Positions 44,011 through 54,021 are shown, counted from the stretch's first letter. The stretch is DNA of 64,000 nt from Yersinia mollaretii ATCC 43969 (GCF_013282725.1 NZ_CP054043.1:434001-498000); one strand, 5' to 3'. Numbers and translations: made by a program. The notes: generated by a model not told the origin, from the letters alone.

Positions 44011-44346
44011 ATGTCTATTCAATCGATGAGTGGAGTTCTGGATCAAATTAACTTCCAGGCTCAGCAAGTATCATCCACTCAAAAATCACCATTAATTTCA
44101 ATCAGCCAAGATGTCGAAAAGCCAATACACTTTTCCGACATGTTATTTAACAGTGTTAATAGTATTAATGCAATGCAAACTCAGGCTAAAAGCCAGTCGC
44201 AAGACTATATGACCGGCACGCCTGGCATTGGCCTGAATGACGTGATGGTCTCTATGCAGAAATCATCTCTGGCATTAAACCTTGGCGTTCAAGTCCGCAA
44301 TAAGCTCGTTAGCGCATATCAGGAAGTCATGAATATGTCTGTGTAA
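44011..44346 (+). CDS. fliE: Flagellar hook-basal body adaptor FliE
   Basis: A 111-residue rod adaptor that joins the MS ring to the proximal rod (E. coli 104). The C-terminal motif NDVMVSMQKSSLALNLGVQ and VRNKLVSAYQEVMNM is characteristic. I chose the ATG at 44011 with an AAAAGGAA site; a GTG one codon upstream is less likely. It leads a plus-strand series, with cheR 157 bases downstream. Confidence 0.95.
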   Translation: MSIQSMSGVLDQINFQAQQVSSTQKSPLISISQDVEKPIHFSDMLFNSVNSINAMQTQAKSQSQDYMTGTPGIGLNDVMVSMQKSSLALNLGVQVRNKLVSAYQEVMNMSV

Positions 44347-44503
44347 CTATTTCACACATTCACACACTCTTTATTAAGTTATATGACCCACTGATAATTT
44401 TAGTCGCTATTCAGCCAGTGTGACTGGCGGCAACAAGGCGAATTTTATCAATGTTACATATCGCATGGATGCTTTCTATTAGTGACATTAGCGAAGTTAA
44501 AAA

Positions 44504-45340
44504 TTGAGTAATAAAAATTTTCGTATTCAGGAAGAACTGTCTGATCAGGTTTTACAGAAAATCAGTACGTTAATATATCACCATGCGGGGATAGTATTAA
44601 CCAGCCAGAAACGCGATATGGTCTATAACCGTCTTTCGCGGCGACTACGTGAGTTAAAACTCGCCAGTTTCACTGATTATGTGAAGCTGCTTGAGTCAGA
44701 TCAGCAGGGTGATGAAAAGCAATCCTTTATTAATGCCTTGACGACCAACCTAACATCATTTTTCCGGGAATCGTATCACTTCCCTATTTTGGCTGAGCAC
44801 GCTCGTGCCAGAACAGCAAATTATAGCGTGTGGTGTACAGCGGCATCGACTGGGGAAGAACCCTGCTCTATCGCGATGACGCTAGATGAGGCATTGGGTC
44901 GCACTATTTCTGGTCCGCGAGTGTGGGCCACTGATATCGATACCGAGGTATTAACCAAAGCAAATAATGCCGTCTACCGATTATCCGATATTGAAAGTCT
45001 GACCCCGGAGCAAAAAAAACACTATTTTCTGCGGGGAACCGGAGCACAAGAAAATCTGGTGAAAGTAAGAAAAGAGTTGCTCTCAGGTATTCAGTATCAA
45101 CAACTTAATTTACTCGATGCAAATTGGGATGTTCCTGCGCCTTTTGACGCTATTTTTTGTCGAAACGTGATGATCTATTTTGATCAGAAGACACAGGAAA
45201 GGTTGATGCTTCGCTTTTCCAAGATGCTGAAACCGGGAGGGATTTTATTTGCTGGCCATTCTGAACATTTTAACAATATGAATGGACCTTTCCGCCTGCG
45301 TGGCCAGTCAGTCTATTACCTTGCTCAAGAGAAATCATGA
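44504..45340 (+). CDS. cheR: Chemotaxis protein methyltransferase CheR (TTG start)
   Basis: A 278-residue SAM-dependent enzyme that methylates glutamates of chemoreceptors. It has an N-terminal helical domain ([16 protein letters not shown]), a beta sub-domain and a Rossmann domain ([20 protein letters not shown], then [11 protein letters not shown], then AGHSEHF). The best start is TTG at 44504 since the next methionine would remove the N-terminal domain; the ribosome site is poor. It overlaps cheB by four bases (ATGA). Confidence 0.94.
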   Translation: MSNKNFRIQEELSDQVLQKISTLIYHHAGIVLTSQKRDMVYNRLSRRLRELKLASFTDYVKLLESDQQGDEKQSFINALTTNLTSFFRESYHFPILAEHARARTANYSVWCTAASTGEEPCSIAMTLDEALGRTISGPRVWATDIDTEVLTKANNAVYRLSDIESLTPEQKKHYFLRGTGAQENLVKVRKELLSGIQYQQLNLLDANWDVPAPFDAIFCRNVMIYFDQKTQERLMLRFSKMLKPGGILFAGHSEHFNNMNGPFRLRGQSVYYLAQEKS

Positions 45341-46383
45341 AAAAGATAAGAGTCCTTTGTGTTGACGATTCGGCACTGATACGCAGCATTATGACCGATA
45401 TTGTGAATCATCAGCCTGATATGGAGATGGTGGCGGCCGCCCCCGATCCCATTATTGCCCGAGATTTGATCAAGCAATATGACCCTGACGTTTTGACGCT
45501 GGATGTGGAAATGCCGCGTATGGATGGTCTGGATTTTCTAGAGCGTTTAATGCGTCTTCGTCCTATGCCCGTCATTATGGTCTCTTCGCTCACAGGCAAA
45601 GGATCGGAGATAACACTCAGTGCTCTGGAGCTGGGGGCGATCGATTTTGTCACCAAGCCGCAGATGGGCCTCAAGGATGGGATGATGCAATATGCTGAAA
45701 TTATTGCAGAAAAAATCCGCATGGCGTCAAAGGTGCAGGTGAAGCGCGGTGGCCGATTGAATCCAGCGCTAAAAACCCTCTCCATCCCCTTGGTCGGCAG
45801 TGAAAAAATCATTGCCATTGGTTCATCCACTGGGGGCACTGAGGCGTTAAGGCAAGTCTTAATTCCCATGCCGCTGACCTGCCCCGGCATCGTGATTGCC
45901 CAACATATGCCGCCCGGATTTACCCGTTCTTTCGCCGAGCGTTTGAACAATCTCTGCCAAATCTCAGTGAAAGAGGCCGAAGATGGCGACCGAGTGCTGC
46001 CGGGACATGCTTATATCGCACCGGGAGATAACCATATGGAACTGGTGCGTAGTGGCGCGAATTATCATCTCAAACTGAACCAGTCCCCTCCGGTCAATCG
46101 CCATCGCCCTGCCGTCGATGTCCTGTTCAAATCCGTGGCTAAATCTGCGGGGAAAAATGCGGTGGGCGTTATTTTAACCGGCATGGGCAGCGATGGCGCT
46201 ATTGGCTTATTAGAGATGCGCAAATCAGGTGCTCATACATTGGCGCAAAGCGAAAAAAGCTGCGTGGTATTTGGTATGCCGCGTGAAGCGATTGCTTTAG
46301 GTGCCGCCTGCGAAGTGGTCGATCTTGGCGATGCCAGCCAACGCATACTGAACAGTGTTGTGGGCCAGGCTCGCCGAATTTAA
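45337..46383 (+). CDS. cheB: Chemotaxis response regulator/methylesterase CheB
   Basis: A 348-residue two-domain protein (E. coli 349). The receiver domain has its phospho-acceptor at D56 ([12 protein letters not shown]). The C-terminal esterase carries the catalytic serine in [10 protein letters not shown] (about 164), histidine in AQHMPPGFT (about 190) and aspartate in TGMGSDGA (about 286). It demethylates and deamidates receptors for adaptation, opposing CheR. It overlaps cheR and is 64 bases before cheY. Confidence 0.96.
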   Translation: MKKIRVLCVDDSALIRSIMTDIVNHQPDMEMVAAAPDPIIARDLIKQYDPDVLTLDVEMPRMDGLDFLERLMRLRPMPVIMVSSLTGKGSEITLSALELGAIDFVTKPQMGLKDGMMQYAEIIAEKIRMASKVQVKRGGRLNPALKTLSIPLVGSEKIIAIGSSTGGTEALRQVLIPMPLTCPGIVIAQHMPPGFTRSFAERLNNLCQISVKEAEDGDRVLPGHAYIAPGDNHMELVRSGANYHLKLNQSPPVNRHRPAVDVLFKSVAKSAGKNAVGVILTGMGSDGAIGLLEMRKSGAHTLAQSEKSCVVFGMPREAIALGAACEVVDLGDASQRILNSVVGQARRI

Positions 46384-46447
46384 TTTATTCCCCTTACCAC
46401 CATGAGCATCCTTCATTGGGTGCATTTTACTTTTATAGGATCAAAAT

Positions 46448-46837
46448 ATGGCAGATAAAAATATGCGCTTCTTGGTTATCGATGATTTCGCCACCATGCG
46501 CCGAATTGTCCGTAATCTTCTTCAGGATCTCGGTTTTAAGAATGTTGATGAAGCCGAAGATGGTCAAGATGCGTTAGCTAAATTACGTGCATCAGAATTT
46601 GATTTCGTTATCAGCGACTGGAATATGCCTAATTTAGATGGTCTGCAATTGCTCACCGAAATACGTAAAGATGAGAAGCTGAATAAGATCCCGGTGCTGA
46701 TGGTGACAGCCGAAGCGAAAAAGGAAAATATCATTGCTGCCGCGCAGGCCGGTGCCAATGGCTATGTTGTGAAACCCTTCACCGCCGCCACGTTAGAAGA
46801 GAAGCTCAACAAAATATTCGAAAAGTTGGGTTGGTAA
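46448..46837 (+). CDS. cheY: Chemotaxis response regulator CheY
   Basis: A 129-residue single-domain response regulator, the length of E. coli CheY. The acidic pocket (D12, D13), phospho-acceptor D57 ([12 protein letters not shown]), T87 in [11 protein letters not shown] and K109 in [14 protein letters not shown] are all present. Phosphorylated by CheA, it binds FliM to change motor rotation. AUAGGA ribosome site. cheZ follows after three bases. Confidence 0.97.
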   Translation: MADKNMRFLVIDDFATMRRIVRNLLQDLGFKNVDEAEDGQDALAKLRASEFDFVISDWNMPNLDGLQLLTEIRKDEKLNKIPVLMVTAEAKKENIIAAAQAGANGYVVKPFTAATLEEKLNKIFEKLGW

Positions 46838-46840
46838 ATT

Positions 46841-47482
46841 ATGAATCTAACCCCAAACAAGCAAGCTGAAGCTAACGTCAAAGATATTTTCTCCCGCATA
46901 GGCCACCTCACTCGTCTATTACGAGACAGCATGGCGAGCTTCGGTTTAGATCGCGCCATTATGGATGTGGCTGAAGCCATTCCTGATGCCCGTGATCGGT
47001 TGAGCTATGTGGTTGGGAAAACATCACAAGCGGCGGATCGTGCATTGACTTGCGTAGAGGTTGCCCGCCCGCTTCAGGATGAGCTGAGTGAGAAAGCCAC
47101 CGCGCTAACTGAGCGCTGGGATGCCTGGTTTGCCGACCCCATTGAGCTGCCGATGGCGCGAGAACTGGTGACGGATACACGTGATTTTTTGCATAACACA
47201 CCAAAAATTGCCAGCCAGACCAATGCGCAGTTGATGGAGATCATGATGGCTCAGGATTTTCAGGATCTCACCGGGCAGGTCATTCAAAACATGATGAATC
47301 TTATCCAAAGTGTCGAGAATGAGCTGATTCACGTCTTAGTCGACAACATGCCGGATGCCACGTCACCGCCAGATGAAATCAAAGACAACTTAAAGAATGG
47401 GCCTCAGATCAATCAGTCCGGCTCTGGCGTGGTTGCCACTCAGGATCAGGTTGATGATTTGCTCGAAACATTAGGTTTTTAA
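46841..47482 (+). CDS. cheZ: Chemotaxis phosphatase CheZ
   Basis: A 213-residue CheY-P phosphatase (E. coli 214). The long four-helix dimer region contains the catalytic-helix signature [18 protein letters not shown] (about 137-154, with the active glutamine in QDLTGQ), and the C-terminus [18 protein letters not shown] is the CheY-binding peptide. CheZ is typical of beta- and gamma-proteobacterial systems. It lies between cheY and flhB. Confidence 0.96.
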   Translation: MNLTPNKQAEANVKDIFSRIGHLTRLLRDSMASFGLDRAIMDVAEAIPDARDRLSYVVGKTSQAADRALTCVEVARPLQDELSEKATALTERWDAWFADPIELPMARELVTDTRDFLHNTPKIASQTNAQLMEIMMAQDFQDLTGQVIQNMMNLIQSVENELIHVLVDNMPDATSPPDEIKDNLKNGPQINQSGSGVVATQDQVDDLLETLGF

Positions 47483-47533
47483 TGCCTCTTATTATGTCAG
47501 CCCGCCCGCGCGGCAATTTGTTTAGCAGAGCCC

Positions 47534-48679
47534 ATGTCCGAAGAAAGTGATGTAGAAAAAACAGAAGAACCCACCCCCCATAAGCTGTCGAAAGCCCGTG
47601 AGGATGGGCAAATTCCGCGATCAAAAGAGTTGACCTCATTACTGATGCTGCTGGTGGGATGGTTTCTTATTTTACTCGGCGGCAATCATGTTGCAGGGAA
47701 ATTAGCCCTGCTGCTGCATAACGGGCTGACGTTTGATCGGCTACTGGTACTTGATACCGATATTATGCTGATCCGGGTTTATGAGTTGTTCAAGATGGCG
47801 ATTATCTCCGTGCTGCCCGTCTTGCTCGGCTTATTTATTACCGGTATTTCATCGCCAATGCTGTTAGGTGGCCTGAATTTAAGTGGCAAGTCGTTGAAAG
47901 TGGATCTCAAGCGTTTAAATCCTCTGTCGGGATTCAAACGGATGTTTTCAACTCAAGTCGTGTCTGAATTATTAAAGAGTGTGCTGAAAGTCACCTTAGT
48001 GGGTTCAGCATGTTCCCTTTTTATCTGGATGAATAAGGCGCATATGATCCAGCTCATTTATGAGCCGGTAAAGATCGCCTTAAAAGACATGGCCGCCCTT
48101 ATTTCTGGCTGCCTATTGATCGTTATTCTCGCACTGATTCCCCTGGTCGGTTATGACGTTCTCTACCAGATCATGAGCAATCTTAAAAAGTTACGGATGA
48201 GTCGCCAGGAAATACGTGACGAATTTAAGCAACAAGAGGGTGACCCGCACGTCAAAGGGCGGATTAAACAACTGCAACGCTCGGCCGCACGCCAGCGGAT
48301 GATGAGTGATATTCCTCAAGCAGATGTGATCGTCAATAACCCAACACATTATTCCATCGCCCTTTGTTACAAAGAAGGCGGAATGGTCGCCCCCACAATG
48401 CTGGCCAAAGGCGCGGGAGATATCGCTTTGCGCATCAGAGAAGAGGGCCTTAAGCACGGTATTCCGATGCTTGAAGCCCCCCCATTGGCACGCGCCCTGT
48501 ATCGCCATTGCGAAATTGGCGAACAGATCCCGACCGAGTTATATGGCGCGGTAGCCGAAGTTTTGGCATGGGTCTATAGCGTAAAACGCTGGCGAAAAGG
48601 CAGTGGAATACTTCCGAAAAAACCTGAGAATCTTCCGGTGCCTGTGGCACTGGACTTTGCACAAGAGAGTCAAGAGTGA
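47534..48679 (+). CDS. flhB: Flagellar export switch protein FlhB
   Basis: A 381-residue export protein (E. coli 382). Four membrane helices occupy about residues 30-210. The autocleavage motif N269-P270-T271-H272 (VIVNNPTHYSIAL) is intact, so substrate switching from rod-hook to filament should work with FliK. The N-terminus EKTEEPTPHKLSKAREDGQI is the family signature. flhA overlaps its stop. Confidence 0.97.
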   Translation: MSEESDVEKTEEPTPHKLSKAREDGQIPRSKELTSLLMLLVGWFLILLGGNHVAGKLALLLHNGLTFDRLLVLDTDIMLIRVYELFKMAIISVLPVLLGLFITGISSPMLLGGLNLSGKSLKVDLKRLNPLSGFKRMFSTQVVSELLKSVLKVTLVGSACSLFIWMNKAHMIQLIYEPVKIALKDMAALISGCLLIVILALIPLVGYDVLYQIMSNLKKLRMSRQEIRDEFKQQEGDPHVKGRIKQLQRSAARQRMMSDIPQADVIVNNPTHYSIALCYKEGGMVAPTMLAKGAGDIALRIREEGLKHGIPMLEAPPLARALYRHCEIGEQIPTELYGAVAEVLAWVYSVKRWRKGSGILPKKPENLPVPVALDFAQESQE

Positions 48680-50790
48680 TGGCCAATTTAGCCACCAAAT
48701 TACGTCTACCCGACTTTAAACAGACCCAGTGGCAAATACTGGCCGGCCCGGTATTAATCATGACCATTCTGGCAATGATGATATTACCGCTGCCGCCATT
48801 TATTCTGGATCTGTTGTTCACCTTTAATATCGTGCTCTCCCTGATGATATTGCTGGTCGCCATGTTTACGCAGAGCACCTTGGAATTCTCCGCATTCCCC
48901 ACCGTGTTACTGTTTTCCACCCTATTACGGCTGGCGTTAAACATTGCCTCAACCCGAATCATTCTGATGAATGGTCATACCGGGGAAGGTGCAGCGGGTC
49001 AGGTGATTGATGCCTTTGGGCACTTCCTGGTCGGCGGTAACTTTGCCATTGGTATTATCGTGTTTACCATTTTGATTATTATCAACTTTATGGTCATCAC
49101 CAAAGGGGCCGGGCGTATTGCTGAAGTGGGCGCTCGCTTTGTTCTGGATGGGATGCCGGGTAAACAGATGGCAATCGATGCCGATCTGAATGCCGGGATT
49201 ATTGGCGAAGAGGAAGCCAAGCGCCGTCGTAGCGACGTCACCCAAGAAGCTGATTTCTATGGCTCGATGGATGGTGCCAGTAAGTTTGTTCGCGGTGACG
49301 CCATCGCGGGCCTGCTGATTATGGCGATTAACGTCATTGGCGGTCTGTTCATTGGTATTCTGCAACATGATATGTCGTTTGCGGAAGCGGGAGAGACCTA
49401 CACGCTGCTGACCATTGGTGATGGTCTGGTCGCCCAAATCCCCGGACTGATCATCTCGACGGCAGCCGGGGTAATCGTGACCCGTGTGGCGACCGATCAG
49501 GATGTCGGCGAACAGATGGTCAGCCAACTGTTTAACAACCCGCAAGTCATGGTACTGGCGGCGGGGGTGACCGGCCTGTTTGGCATCATTCCCGGCATGC
49601 CGAACTTGGTGTTCCTCATCTTTACCGTCGGGCTGCTGGCTCTGGCATGGTGGATGCGCGGTCAGCAATTATCCGACGCGTCGGGCGCAAAACGTGGCGC
49701 AATGAGTAAAGATGATAAAAGTGCGGCGAAAGCCGAGGCGCAAGCGGCACAGGCAGCCGAAGCCTCTTGGTCCGATGTCCAGCACGAAGATGCTCTGGGG
49801 CTGGAAGTGGGTTACCGCTTAATACCGATGGTCGATAGCGAGCAAAAGGGTCAACTGCTGACACGAATTCGCGGCATTCGTAAAAAATTCGCTCAGGAGA
49901 TGGGGTTCCTTCCCCCTCCCGTCCATATTCGTGACAACTTGGATCTGGCCCCGACCGATTATCGTATCCTACTGAAAGGGGTAGAAATTGGCCGTGGGTC
50001 CATCCAACCCGAACGGTGGATGGCGATTGACCCCGGTTGTGCCGAAGGCGAACTGGCGGGCGAGCCTTGCCAAGATCCCGCCTTTGGTTTGCCTGCGGTC
50101 TGGATTGATGAAGTCATGCGCGAACAGGCTCAGACACTGGGCTATACCGTGGTCGATCCCAGTTCGGTGATCGCGACTCACTTGAATCATCTGATCTCAA
50201 CCCATACTGATGAGCTATTTGGCCGTCAGGAGACACAGCAATTACTGGATCGTTTGACGAAAGATATGCCGAAATTGGTTGAAGACCTGATTCCCGGCAC
50301 GATTTCGCTGACCACCTTCCATAAAGTGCTGCAAAACTTACTGGCGGAACGCATTTCAATCCGCGATATCAGAACCATCATCGATACCCTTGCTGAATAT
50401 TCAGCCGTGCAAACCGACCCGGATGAGCTGACGGCACAAGTGCGTATCAGATTGGGCCGCGCTATCACCCAGCAATGGTTCCCCGGCAATGATGAAATTC
50501 AAGTGATCGGATTGGATCTTAATCTGGAAAGGCTGCTGATTCAGGCCACCCAGAGTGGCAGCGCGATTGAACCCGGCATTGCCGAGAACATTATGCAGCA
50601 AACCGAGAAGGCGATTTTGCAACAAGAAGCCAGCGGCGCACCGCTGGTGCTGCTGGTCAATCAACCGTTACGTTTCATGTTGTCACGTTTCCTACGCCGT
50701 GTGTTCCCGCAACTCGCGGTGATCTCCAATCAGGAAATTAGTAACAATCGCACTGTGCGCATGTCCTACGTGATTGGCGGTAAGGAATGA
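48679..50790 (+). CDS. flhA: Flagellar export gate protein FlhA
   Basis: A 703-residue export protein (E. coli 692). It has eight membrane helices in the N-terminal half (to about 330), the FHIPEP-family loop (GGAGRIAEVGARFVLDGMPG as KGAGRIAEVGARF then VLDGMPGKQMAIDADL), and a large cytoplasmic domain that forms the nonameric ring and binds chaperone-substrate complexes. The ATG at 48679 overlaps the flhB stop (TGATG). A GTG one codon upstream is possible. Confidence 0.97.
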   Translation: MANLATKLRLPDFKQTQWQILAGPVLIMTILAMMILPLPPFILDLLFTFNIVLSLMILLVAMFTQSTLEFSAFPTVLLFSTLLRLALNIASTRIILMNGHTGEGAAGQVIDAFGHFLVGGNFAIGIIVFTILIIINFMVITKGAGRIAEVGARFVLDGMPGKQMAIDADLNAGIIGEEEAKRRRSDVTQEADFYGSMDGASKFVRGDAIAGLLIMAINVIGGLFIGILQHDMSFAEAGETYTLLTIGDGLVAQIPGLIISTAAGVIVTRVATDQDVGEQMVSQLFNNPQVMVLAAGVTGLFGIIPGMPNLVFLIFTVGLLALAWWMRGQQLSDASGAKRGAMSKDDKSAAKAEAQAAQAAEASWSDVQHEDALGLEVGYRLIPMVDSEQKGQLLTRIRGIRKKFAQEMGFLPPPVHIRDNLDLAPTDYRILLKGVEIGRGSIQPERWMAIDPGCAEGELAGEPCQDPAFGLPAVWIDEVMREQAQTLGYTVVDPSSVIATHLNHLISTHTDELFGRQETQQLLDRLTKDMPKLVEDLIPGTISLTTFHKVLQNLLAERISIRDIRTIIDTLAEYSAVQTDPDELTAQVRIRLGRAITQQWFPGNDEIQVIGLDLNLERLLIQATQSGSAIEPGIAENIMQQTEKAILQQEASGAPLVLLVNQPLRFMLSRFLRRVFPQLAVISNQEISNNRTVRMSYVIGGKE

Positions 50791-51188
50791 AACCGTCAGC
50801 CCTAATGCTGCTCTCGCTGACCCTCTTGCCACTGATGGCATCTGCCGTCAGTGGCTCATGGAGTAGTAGCGGGGTCGGAGGTGTCGTCAGTGTCGGCGGG
50901 CAAACATTGGCAAGTCGCCCCTTGATGCCCGTGATCCCGCCGGGAGCAACCTTGCTGCGCATAACATGGCGAATTAAGCTGCTCTCCGCACCCCCACCGG
51001 GCTTGCGCATCAAGTTGTGCAGTCAGGATAAGTGCATTCTATTGGACTCACTCTCCGGGCAGAAAAATGTCGAGGGGGCACTCACCGCAAACGGCCCCTT
51101 TTACTTTATCTATTCCGTCGAGAGTCAGGGCCAGCTGTTACCGCCCCTCAATGTGGTCAGCAACCAATTGACGATAAGCTATCGCTAA
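50787..51188 (+). CDS. flhE: Flagellar protein FlhE
   Basis: A 133-residue periplasmic protein with a signal peptide (residues 1-19, ending ASA). It matches the FlhE family (E. coli 130), with SGSWSSSGVGGVVSVGGQTL, a pair of cysteines (LCSQDKC) and the SQGQLLPPLNVVSNQLTI tail. FlhE limits proton leakage through the export gate and affects filament integrity. Its ATG overlaps the flhA stop (ATGA). Last gene of the plus-strand cheRBYZ-flhBAE series. Confidence 0.92.
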   Translation: MKPSALMLLSLTLLPLMASAVSGSWSSSGVGGVVSVGGQTLASRPLMPVIPPGATLLRITWRIKLLSAPPPGLRIKLCSQDKCILLDSLSGQKNVEGALTANGPFYFIYSVESQGQLLPPLNVVSNQLTISYR

Positions 51189-51266
51189 CCCGCCGTCGCT
51201 TTAGCAAGACCGGCAAAAGGGAGGGTTAATTAGGGGGAATAGCGGCGGAGATCAGAGAAGAGTGAA

Positions 51267-51291
51267 GGCTATTTCATCATCAAAATAGCCT
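51267..51291. terminator. Hairpin between convergent flhE and fliT
   Basis: AGGCTATTT and AAATAGCCT form a perfect nine-base stem with a short loop, between the convergent ends of flhE and fliT. No clear T run follows on either strand, so it may be a weak bidirectional terminator or mRNA end protector. Confidence 0.5.
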
Positions 51292-51300
51292 CTCCTGGCA

Positions 51301-51639
51301 TTAATGGAAGGCTGAGGTATATTGCGAGGAATAAGCCTTACTGCATTTCTTGCCATGCTGCAAAGAGGACATATCTTTCCTTAACACATCAAGGCGACTT
51401 TTGAGTGTCTTGGTTATTTCATCTTCATTCTCAAGCAAACTGGTTAACATCACGCTCAAGTTTTTTTTCTCATCTTGCATCATTTCAGCAGGTTGATTTT
51501 CGATAATATCGTGCAGAGTGATAATATAGACCTCTGCCAATTCGATAAATTCGTCCCATTTGCCTTCCTTGGCCATCTCTAATAAGCTCAAATTTAATTT
51601 ATAAACATCTTCGTAATCTTCTGACTGTACATTACCCAT
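51301..51639 (-). CDS. fliT: Flagellar chaperone FliT
   Basis: A 112-residue helical protein assigned as FliT, the FliD chaperone and, in other enterics, an anti-FlhDC factor. Similarity to E. coli FliT is low; the call rests on size, helical content (VYKLNLSLLEMAKEGKWDEF, then FIELAEVYI) and its place after fliD-fliS. I chose the ATG at 51639, giving an eight-base overlap with the fliS end. The C-terminus is basic and ends SKAYSSQYTSAFH. Confidence 0.8.
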   Translation of the reverse strand: MGNVQSEDYEDVYKLNLSLLEMAKEGKWDEFIELAEVYIITLHDIIENQPAEMMQDEKKNLSVMLTSLLENEDEITKTLKSRLDVLRKDMSSLQHGKKCSKAYSSQYTSAFH

Positions 51640-52039
51640 TATTTGCCTGCTTTTCCTTAGGTTCGATTTCCTTCCACGTCGTGGCAAGATTTGTCAATAT
51701 TTCACAAACACTTGCCAGGTCTGAAGGTGAGTTGCGTAAATTGGCTTGAAGGAGGGTACGAGACATATAGTCATATAAACTCTCCAGATCTTGAGCGATA
51801 TCTTTCCCTTTATCGTGATCCAGTGAGGTGCGTAACCCATTATCAATAATATTGATCGCTTTAGAGATCATCTCGCCGCGCTTGGGAATATTCCCGTTTT
51901 CAAAATAGATCTTCGCCCGTAAAACCGCGTTGAGTGCACTATCAAACAGCATTGAAATTAACTGATGAGGAGATGCACCCGCCAGTTGACTCTCCAGATC
52001 AATTCGGGCGTAGGCTTTACTTCCCGGATTTGAATACAT
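51632..52039 (-). CDS. fliS: Flagellin export chaperone FliS
   Basis: A 135-residue four-helix chaperone (E. coli 136) that binds the flagellin C-terminus before export. The family start YSNPGSKAYARIDLESQLAG and the segments ASPHQLISMLFDSAL and RGEMISKAINIIDNGL are present. fliD ends 62 bases upstream; fliT overlaps downstream. Confidence 0.95.
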   Translation of the reverse strand: MYSNPGSKAYARIDLESQLAGASPHQLISMLFDSALNAVLRAKIYFENGNIPKRGEMISKAINIIDNGLRTSLDHDKGKDIAQDLESLYDYMSRTLLQANLRNSPSDLASVCEILTNLATTWKEIEPKEKQANNG

Positions 52040-52101
52040 ATCTGCTCCGTAATAAAAAGGCTGAAGACTCGCACCTCCAGCCGGTTAATAAATGCGAAAA
52101 C

Positions 52102-53574
52102 TTACAGCGTCGCCAAAATAGACGACAGCTGATTACTCATGCTATTCAGTTTTGACATGGTGGTGTCGAGGTTTTGGAACTGTACCCGATAACGTTCAAC
52201 CTGATTATCAATCAGCTTTTGCGTCTTCTCAATCTGGGTATCCATCAGTTTGATCTGCGCATCCAAGCCCTCGGTGGAGTCCTTAATGATGCCATTCATT
52301 TTGGTATCCGGATCGCCAAGATACTCGGTAATGGTTGCACTCAGCGACGTTGCCAGCCCTTCTTTTTCACCACGGCCGATAAACATATCCGCGATACCAT
52401 CAGGATTGTCGGCAATTGCCTCATCCAGCTTGCTCTCGTTCAGCGTCATCTGCCCGGTCGCCGGATCAATTTTGACCCCGATATCGGCAAGGGAGCCATA
52501 ATCCGCCGATGGATCACCATAAACGCCATTCACTGCGGAGCGGAAATCCCCCACCATGCCGCGCAAGGTGGAGTCCCCCATTAGCGCGCCATTTTGGGCA
52601 TTCTGCGTGGCAACATCAGAGTCTGACAGCCCGGCCGTCTTATTGGGGACATACTTGCTGGCCTCGGAAGTCAGCTTGAGCAGGGCGTTGTACTTATCTA
52701 CAAAGTCTTTAACACTGGATTTGATGGCGGAGGTATCTCGGGTCAGCGTCATCTGCTCAGGGATCTTCTCTCCCGTGGTTGTATCACTTTCCGATACCTG
52801 TTTCAGCACCAGTGTGACGCCGGGGATGATATCGGAGATGTTATTCGACGAACGGGTATACTTGCTGCCATCAACAATAAGTGTGGCATCCAGGGCTTTG
52901 GTCACCTGCTGCATACCCTTATCCGGATCACCCTCTTTATTCCCCGCATCATCCTCTTTATAGTTCAGCTTCCCACCGAGAGTGTCGTCGCCCTCAACAC
53001 TGACGCTCATTTCGCCATCACTGCCGGTATTTTTCGAGGTGAAGACCAGTTGATAGCCATCATCGGTGCGCTGTACTGACGCCGAAACATTGCTGTCCTG
53101 CTTATTCACCGCTTTAGCAATTTGGTTCAGTGAGGTTTCATCATCTTTCAGCTCAACCTCAGTGGTTTTGCCATCACCGGTGGTGATAGTAATGGTGCGC
53201 GTACCGCCATTACTCTCGCCTAGCATCTCATCTGCACTGTCCACCCCATCGGTCTTAATTTTATGGGCGGTGGCAAGCTGTGAAATGGTAACCGAATGGG
53301 TATCGGCATTGGCTTCACTGGTGGCGGTGGCGGTGAAGGCTTTGTTAGAGCTCACGGTTAAGGTATTAAATGCGTCAGAAGTCAGTTTCTTCACACTGCC
53401 CTGTAGGGCAGACAGTGAACTGGATATGCCCCCCCATGCTGAAACTTTTAACTTGTAGCTGTTTTGCATAATCGTATAGGGCTTCAGACGGGTCTGTTCC
53501 CCAGCTTTGATCTGCTCAAGCATGGTGGCCGTATCTATTCCCGAACCGATACCTAATGATGATAAGGAAGCCAT
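52102..53574 (-). CDS. fliD: Flagellar filament cap protein FliD
   Basis: A 490-residue cap protein (E. coli 468) that folds exported flagellin at the filament tip. The N-terminal D0 segment ASLSSLGIGSGIDTATMLEQ and the C-terminal coiled coil ending MSKLNSMSNQLSSILATL are conserved. The middle (about 85-330) is variable and exposed. It is preceded by an AGGAGA site. A full ERIC element begins 16 bases upstream of the start, and a predicted sigma-28 promoter lies beyond it. Confidence 0.95.
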   Translation of the reverse strand: MASLSSLGIGSGIDTATMLEQIKAGEQTRLKPYTIMQNSYKLKVSAWGGISSSLSALQGSVKKLTSDAFNTLTVSSNKAFTATATSEANADTHSVTISQLATAHKIKTDGVDSADEMLGESNGGTRTITITTGDGKTTEVELKDDETSLNQIAKAVNKQDSNVSASVQRTDDGYQLVFTSKNTGSDGEMSVSVEGDDTLGGKLNYKEDDAGNKEGDPDKGMQQVTKALDATLIVDGSKYTRSSNNISDIIPGVTLVLKQVSESDTTTGEKIPEQMTLTRDTSAIKSSVKDFVDKYNALLKLTSEASKYVPNKTAGLSDSDVATQNAQNGALMGDSTLRGMVGDFRSAVNGVYGDPSADYGSLADIGVKIDPATGQMTLNESKLDEAIADNPDGIADMFIGRGEKEGLATSLSATITEYLGDPDTKMNGIIKDSTEGLDAQIKLMDTQIEKTQKLIDNQVERYRVQFQNLDTTMSKLNSMSNQLSSILATL

Positions 53575-53590
53575 TCAATTCTCCTGTATA

Positions 53591-53718
53591 TATACCCGTC
53601 ATACTTCAAGCCGCATGTGCGTTGGCTGCCTTCGTTCACCCCAGTCACTGACTCATGTAAGCTCTTGGGGGACTCGCTCAGTTGCCGCCTTCCTGCAACT
53701 CGAATTATTTAGGGTATA
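53591..53718. repeat. ERIC element in the fliD leader region
   Basis: A 128-base full-length ERIC with ends TATACCCGTCATACTTCAAG and AGGGTAT. Read on the minus strand its core is AAGAGCTTACATGAGTCAGT then GACTGGGGTGAACGAAGGCA, close to the classical ERIC consensus. It lies between fliD and its predicted promoter, so it should be transcribed as part of the fliD mRNA leader and fold into a long hairpin. Confidence 0.9.
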
Positions 53719-53753
53719 AAATTTGCTTAAATTTATTAGTACTTCACTATTAA

Positions 53754-53780
53754 ACATCGGTTCTAATATTATTAAGTTTA
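53754..53780 (-). promoter_or_regulatory. Predicted sigma-28 (FliA) promoter of fliD
   Basis: On the minus strand TAAACTTA, an 11-base spacer and ACCGATGT match the FliA consensus TAAAGTTT-N11-GCCGATAA at 6 of 8 and 5 of 8 positions with exact spacing. Transcription would start near 53747, giving a fliD leader of about 170 bases that includes the whole ERIC element. The -10 box shares CCGATGT with the fliC promoter. Confidence 0.6.
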
Positions 53781-54021
53781 ATTTTTTGTCACTGGCTCAT
53801 CAACTGAATACCCACAAAAAAACAATCCCTATCTCTTTTCAGCCCATAGGTGAACTTATATATGACGTTATTTACCCTGCAATTTACCCTAACCGTCAAA
53901 TTGGCGACATTTGTGATTCTATTTCAATCAACGGAAAGCGTGGTGAGTTAATTTATTAATCAGAGCAATACAGTAAATAGAAATTCATCTTAAAAAATTC
54001 GAAAAAAATCACAAAAAGGTA

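Noticed and set aside
48949..49668. Long open frame (239 codons) on the minus strand
   Set aside because: Antisense to flhA; rich in His, Gln and Asp as expected for a complement artefact.
53723..53959. Open frame of 78 codons in the fliD-fliC gap
   Set aside because: It overlaps the predicted sigma-28 promoter of fliD, has no good ribosome site and no recognisable protein pattern.
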